Part shown: piece by piece, positions 62,929-64,000 of the stretch
How positions within the stretch are numbered: the first letter of the stretch is position 1
Layout: every line of letters begins with the position of its first letter
Made by a program: the position numbers and the translations under genes
The notes under the pieces: model-generated
Database searches by the model: none
What the model saw: only the letters and a program-made list of their open reading frames with translations
What the model was told of the DNA's origin: nothing
Assembly (NCBI RefSeq): GCF_005887635.2
Contig: NZ_CP040818.1
Location: 1,580,501 to 1,644,500 of the forward strand
Source: Paroceanicella profunda
Lineage (GTDB): Bacteria; Pseudomonadota; Alphaproteobacteria; Rhodobacterales; Rhodobacteraceae
Reading direction: 5' to 3'
DNA length: 64,000 nt

Positions 62929-64000
62929 TCAGCCCACGATGCGCAGGCTGCGCGGGAAGCTGGTCAGGCTCTCGCCCCCCGTTTCGGTGACGACCATGTT
63001 GTCCTCGATCCGCACGCCGATGCGGCCGCTGCGGTAGAGCCCCGGTTCGATGGTGAACACCATGCCGGGTTCGAGGGCGGTGTCGTTGCCGCGCTGGATG
63101 TAGGGATCCTCGTGTACATCGAGGCCGAGACCGTGGCCGGTCTTGTGGATGATGCCGCCGGCGTGCGGCGAGGCCTCGAGCACGCGCAGCACCACGTCAT
63201 CGAGCGCGCCGCAGGTGAGCCCGGGGCGCACGGCGGCGCGGCCGGCGGCATTGGCGGCGCGCACACTCTCGTAGAAGGCGCGATCCGCGTCGCTCACCTC
63301 GCCCGCGAACACCGTGCGGGTGATGTCGGCGCGATAGCCCTGCCAGGTGCCGCCGAAATCGAACAGCAGCGCATCGCCGGCGGCGAGCGGATAATCCTGC
63401 CGGGCCACGGCATGCGGCTCCGCGGCATTGCCCGCCGCGGCGACGATGGGCGCGAAGGAGAGTTCCTGCACCCCGGCGTCGAACAGGTTGCGCACCAGGA
63501 TCCGCTCGATCTCCGCCTCCGTCATGCCCAGCCGCACCGCGCCCAGCGTTTCCTCCAGCGCGGCTTCGGACCGGCGGATCGCCTCGCGCAGATGGCCGAT
63601 GTCCTCCGCCGTCTTCAGCAGGCGGATGCGCGAAATGGCGCTCTGCGCATCGAGACAGGCGGCGGCGGGCAGGGCACGGTGCAGCGCGAACTGCTCGAAC
63701 ACCCGCATCCGCTGGCCCTCCACTCCGATGCGGTTCGGTGCGGGAATGGCATGGGCCGCGGCGGTGAAGGCGGCCTGGTAGCCCTCCTCGTCGCGCCAGA
63801 GGAACACCTCGCCCTCGAAGCCCAGACTGGCGAAGCTCGCCTCCTCCAGCGCGGGCACCACGGCGGCGGGCCGGCCCTCCAGCGGCACGAGCACCACCAG
63901 CGGGCGCTCGTTCTGGTGGAAGGCGCGGCCGAAGATGCGCATGAAGTTCGCGCCGGGCACCAGGGCCACGGCGTCGAGCCCGGCGGCCACCATCGCCTCC
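62929..64000 (-). CDS. M24 family Xaa-Pro aminopeptidase/dipeptidase, C-terminal part
   Basis: The frame is open at the right edge, so the N-terminus is missing. About 357 residues are visible. The metal site is complete: Asp in LLFDFGGTW, Asp in RADITRTVF, His in IHKTGHGLGLDVHE, Glu in TIEPGLYRSG, Glu in IEDNMVV. A creatinase-like N-terminal domain (ALVPGANFMRIFGRAFHQ) precedes the pita-bread fold. Cleaves Xaa-Pro or related amide bonds. Confidence 0.93.
   Translation of the reverse strand, partial: EAMVAAGLDAVALVPGANFMRIFGRAFHQNERPLVVLVPLEGRPAAVVPALEEASFASLGFEGEVFLWRDEEGYQAAFTAAAHAIPAPNRIGVEGQRMRVFEQFALHRALPAAACLDAQSAISRIRLLKTAEDIGHLREAIRRSEAALEETLGAVRLGMTEAEIERILVRNLFDAGVQELSFAPIVAAAGNAAEPHAVARQDYPLAAGDALLFDFGGTWQGYRADITRTVFAGEVSDADRAFYESVRAANAAGRAAVRPGLTCGALDDVVLRVLEASPHAGGIIHKTGHGLGLDVHEDPYIQRGNDTALEPGMVFTIEPGLYRSGRIGVRIEDNMVVTETGGESLTSFPRSLRIVG

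Overview
The window reads as chromosomal DNA from a GC-rich alphaproteobacterium, most likely order Rhodobacterales. The grounds are gene content and order. irr stands next to fabA-fabB-fabI. rpsA-ihfB-lapA-trpF form a run, as do phoH-ybeY-corC-lnt-regulator-metK-trmB. There is a MucR/Ros regulator, an RpoH-type sigma factor, a TRAP transporter, and small families typical of the group (DUF1523, DUF6280-like, DUF6614-like). No phage, integrase, transposase, rRNA, tRNA or CRISPR array was recognised. Most genes lie on the minus strand.

Layout. 1-1.8 kb: end of a secreted EF-hand protein, then a patatin-like lipase. 2.2-13 kb (minus): trpA, a DUF2158 protein with an Arg/Gly-rich tail, trpB, an ECF sigma/anti-sigma pair, trpF, lapA, ihfB, rpsA, cmk, aroA. 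13-23.6 kb: trmB, metK, an XRE regulator, lnt, corC, ybeY, phoH, then a FAS1 lipoprotein and a PACE-type efflux protein, then miaB and mucR. 23.8-30.3 kb: a short upstream ORF coupled to a CDF metal exporter, an M3 peptidase, a periplasmic carbonic anhydrase and a dimethylglycine/sarcosine dehydrogenase-like enzyme. 30.3-30.6 kb: a structured non-coding stretch between convergent genes. 30.6-37.9 kb: PLP dehydratase, hydrolase, haloacid dehalogenase, site-2 protease, BKACE enzyme, fabI, fabB, fabA, with irr divergent. 38.6-46.7 kb: SH3 protein, hydroxyacid dehydrogenase, MoeB/ThiF protein, an AT-rich NYN-domain gene, cysK, Rrf2 regulator, dut, coaBC, ChaN-like lipoprotein. 46.8-53 kb: rpoH, cobU, a CobC-like phosphatase, a GST with a cysteine-rich tail, a YciA thioesterase, a TPP enzyme. 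53.7-61.3 kb: a cytochrome c / molybdopterin / 2Fe-2S oxidoreductase, DUF1523, and a DctM-DctQ-DctP TRAP system. 62-64 kb: two small conserved proteins and the end of an M24 peptidase.

How the genes work together. Several blocks overlap by ATGA or GTGA (dctP/dctQ; coaBC/dut; cmk/aroA; ybeY/corC; sigma/anti-sigma; HAD/hydrolase/dehydratase; site-2 protease/BKACE; NYN/moeB), which points to translationally coupled operons. The fabA-fabB-fabI block supplies unsaturated fatty acid synthesis. The molybdenum trio looks like a periplasmic oxidoreductase that passes electrons to a diheme cytochrome c.

The most unusual features are (1) five or six unrelated tandem-repeat loci in the long gene-free spacers, including a 44-bp unit in six copies and a 93-bp unit in four; (2) an AT-rich NYN-domain gene set into this GC-rich chromosome with its stop codon overlapping the start of moeB; and (3) a compact structured stretch between two convergent genes near 30.4 kb that may be a small RNA. 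I could not identify a complete new multi-gene system with confidence.
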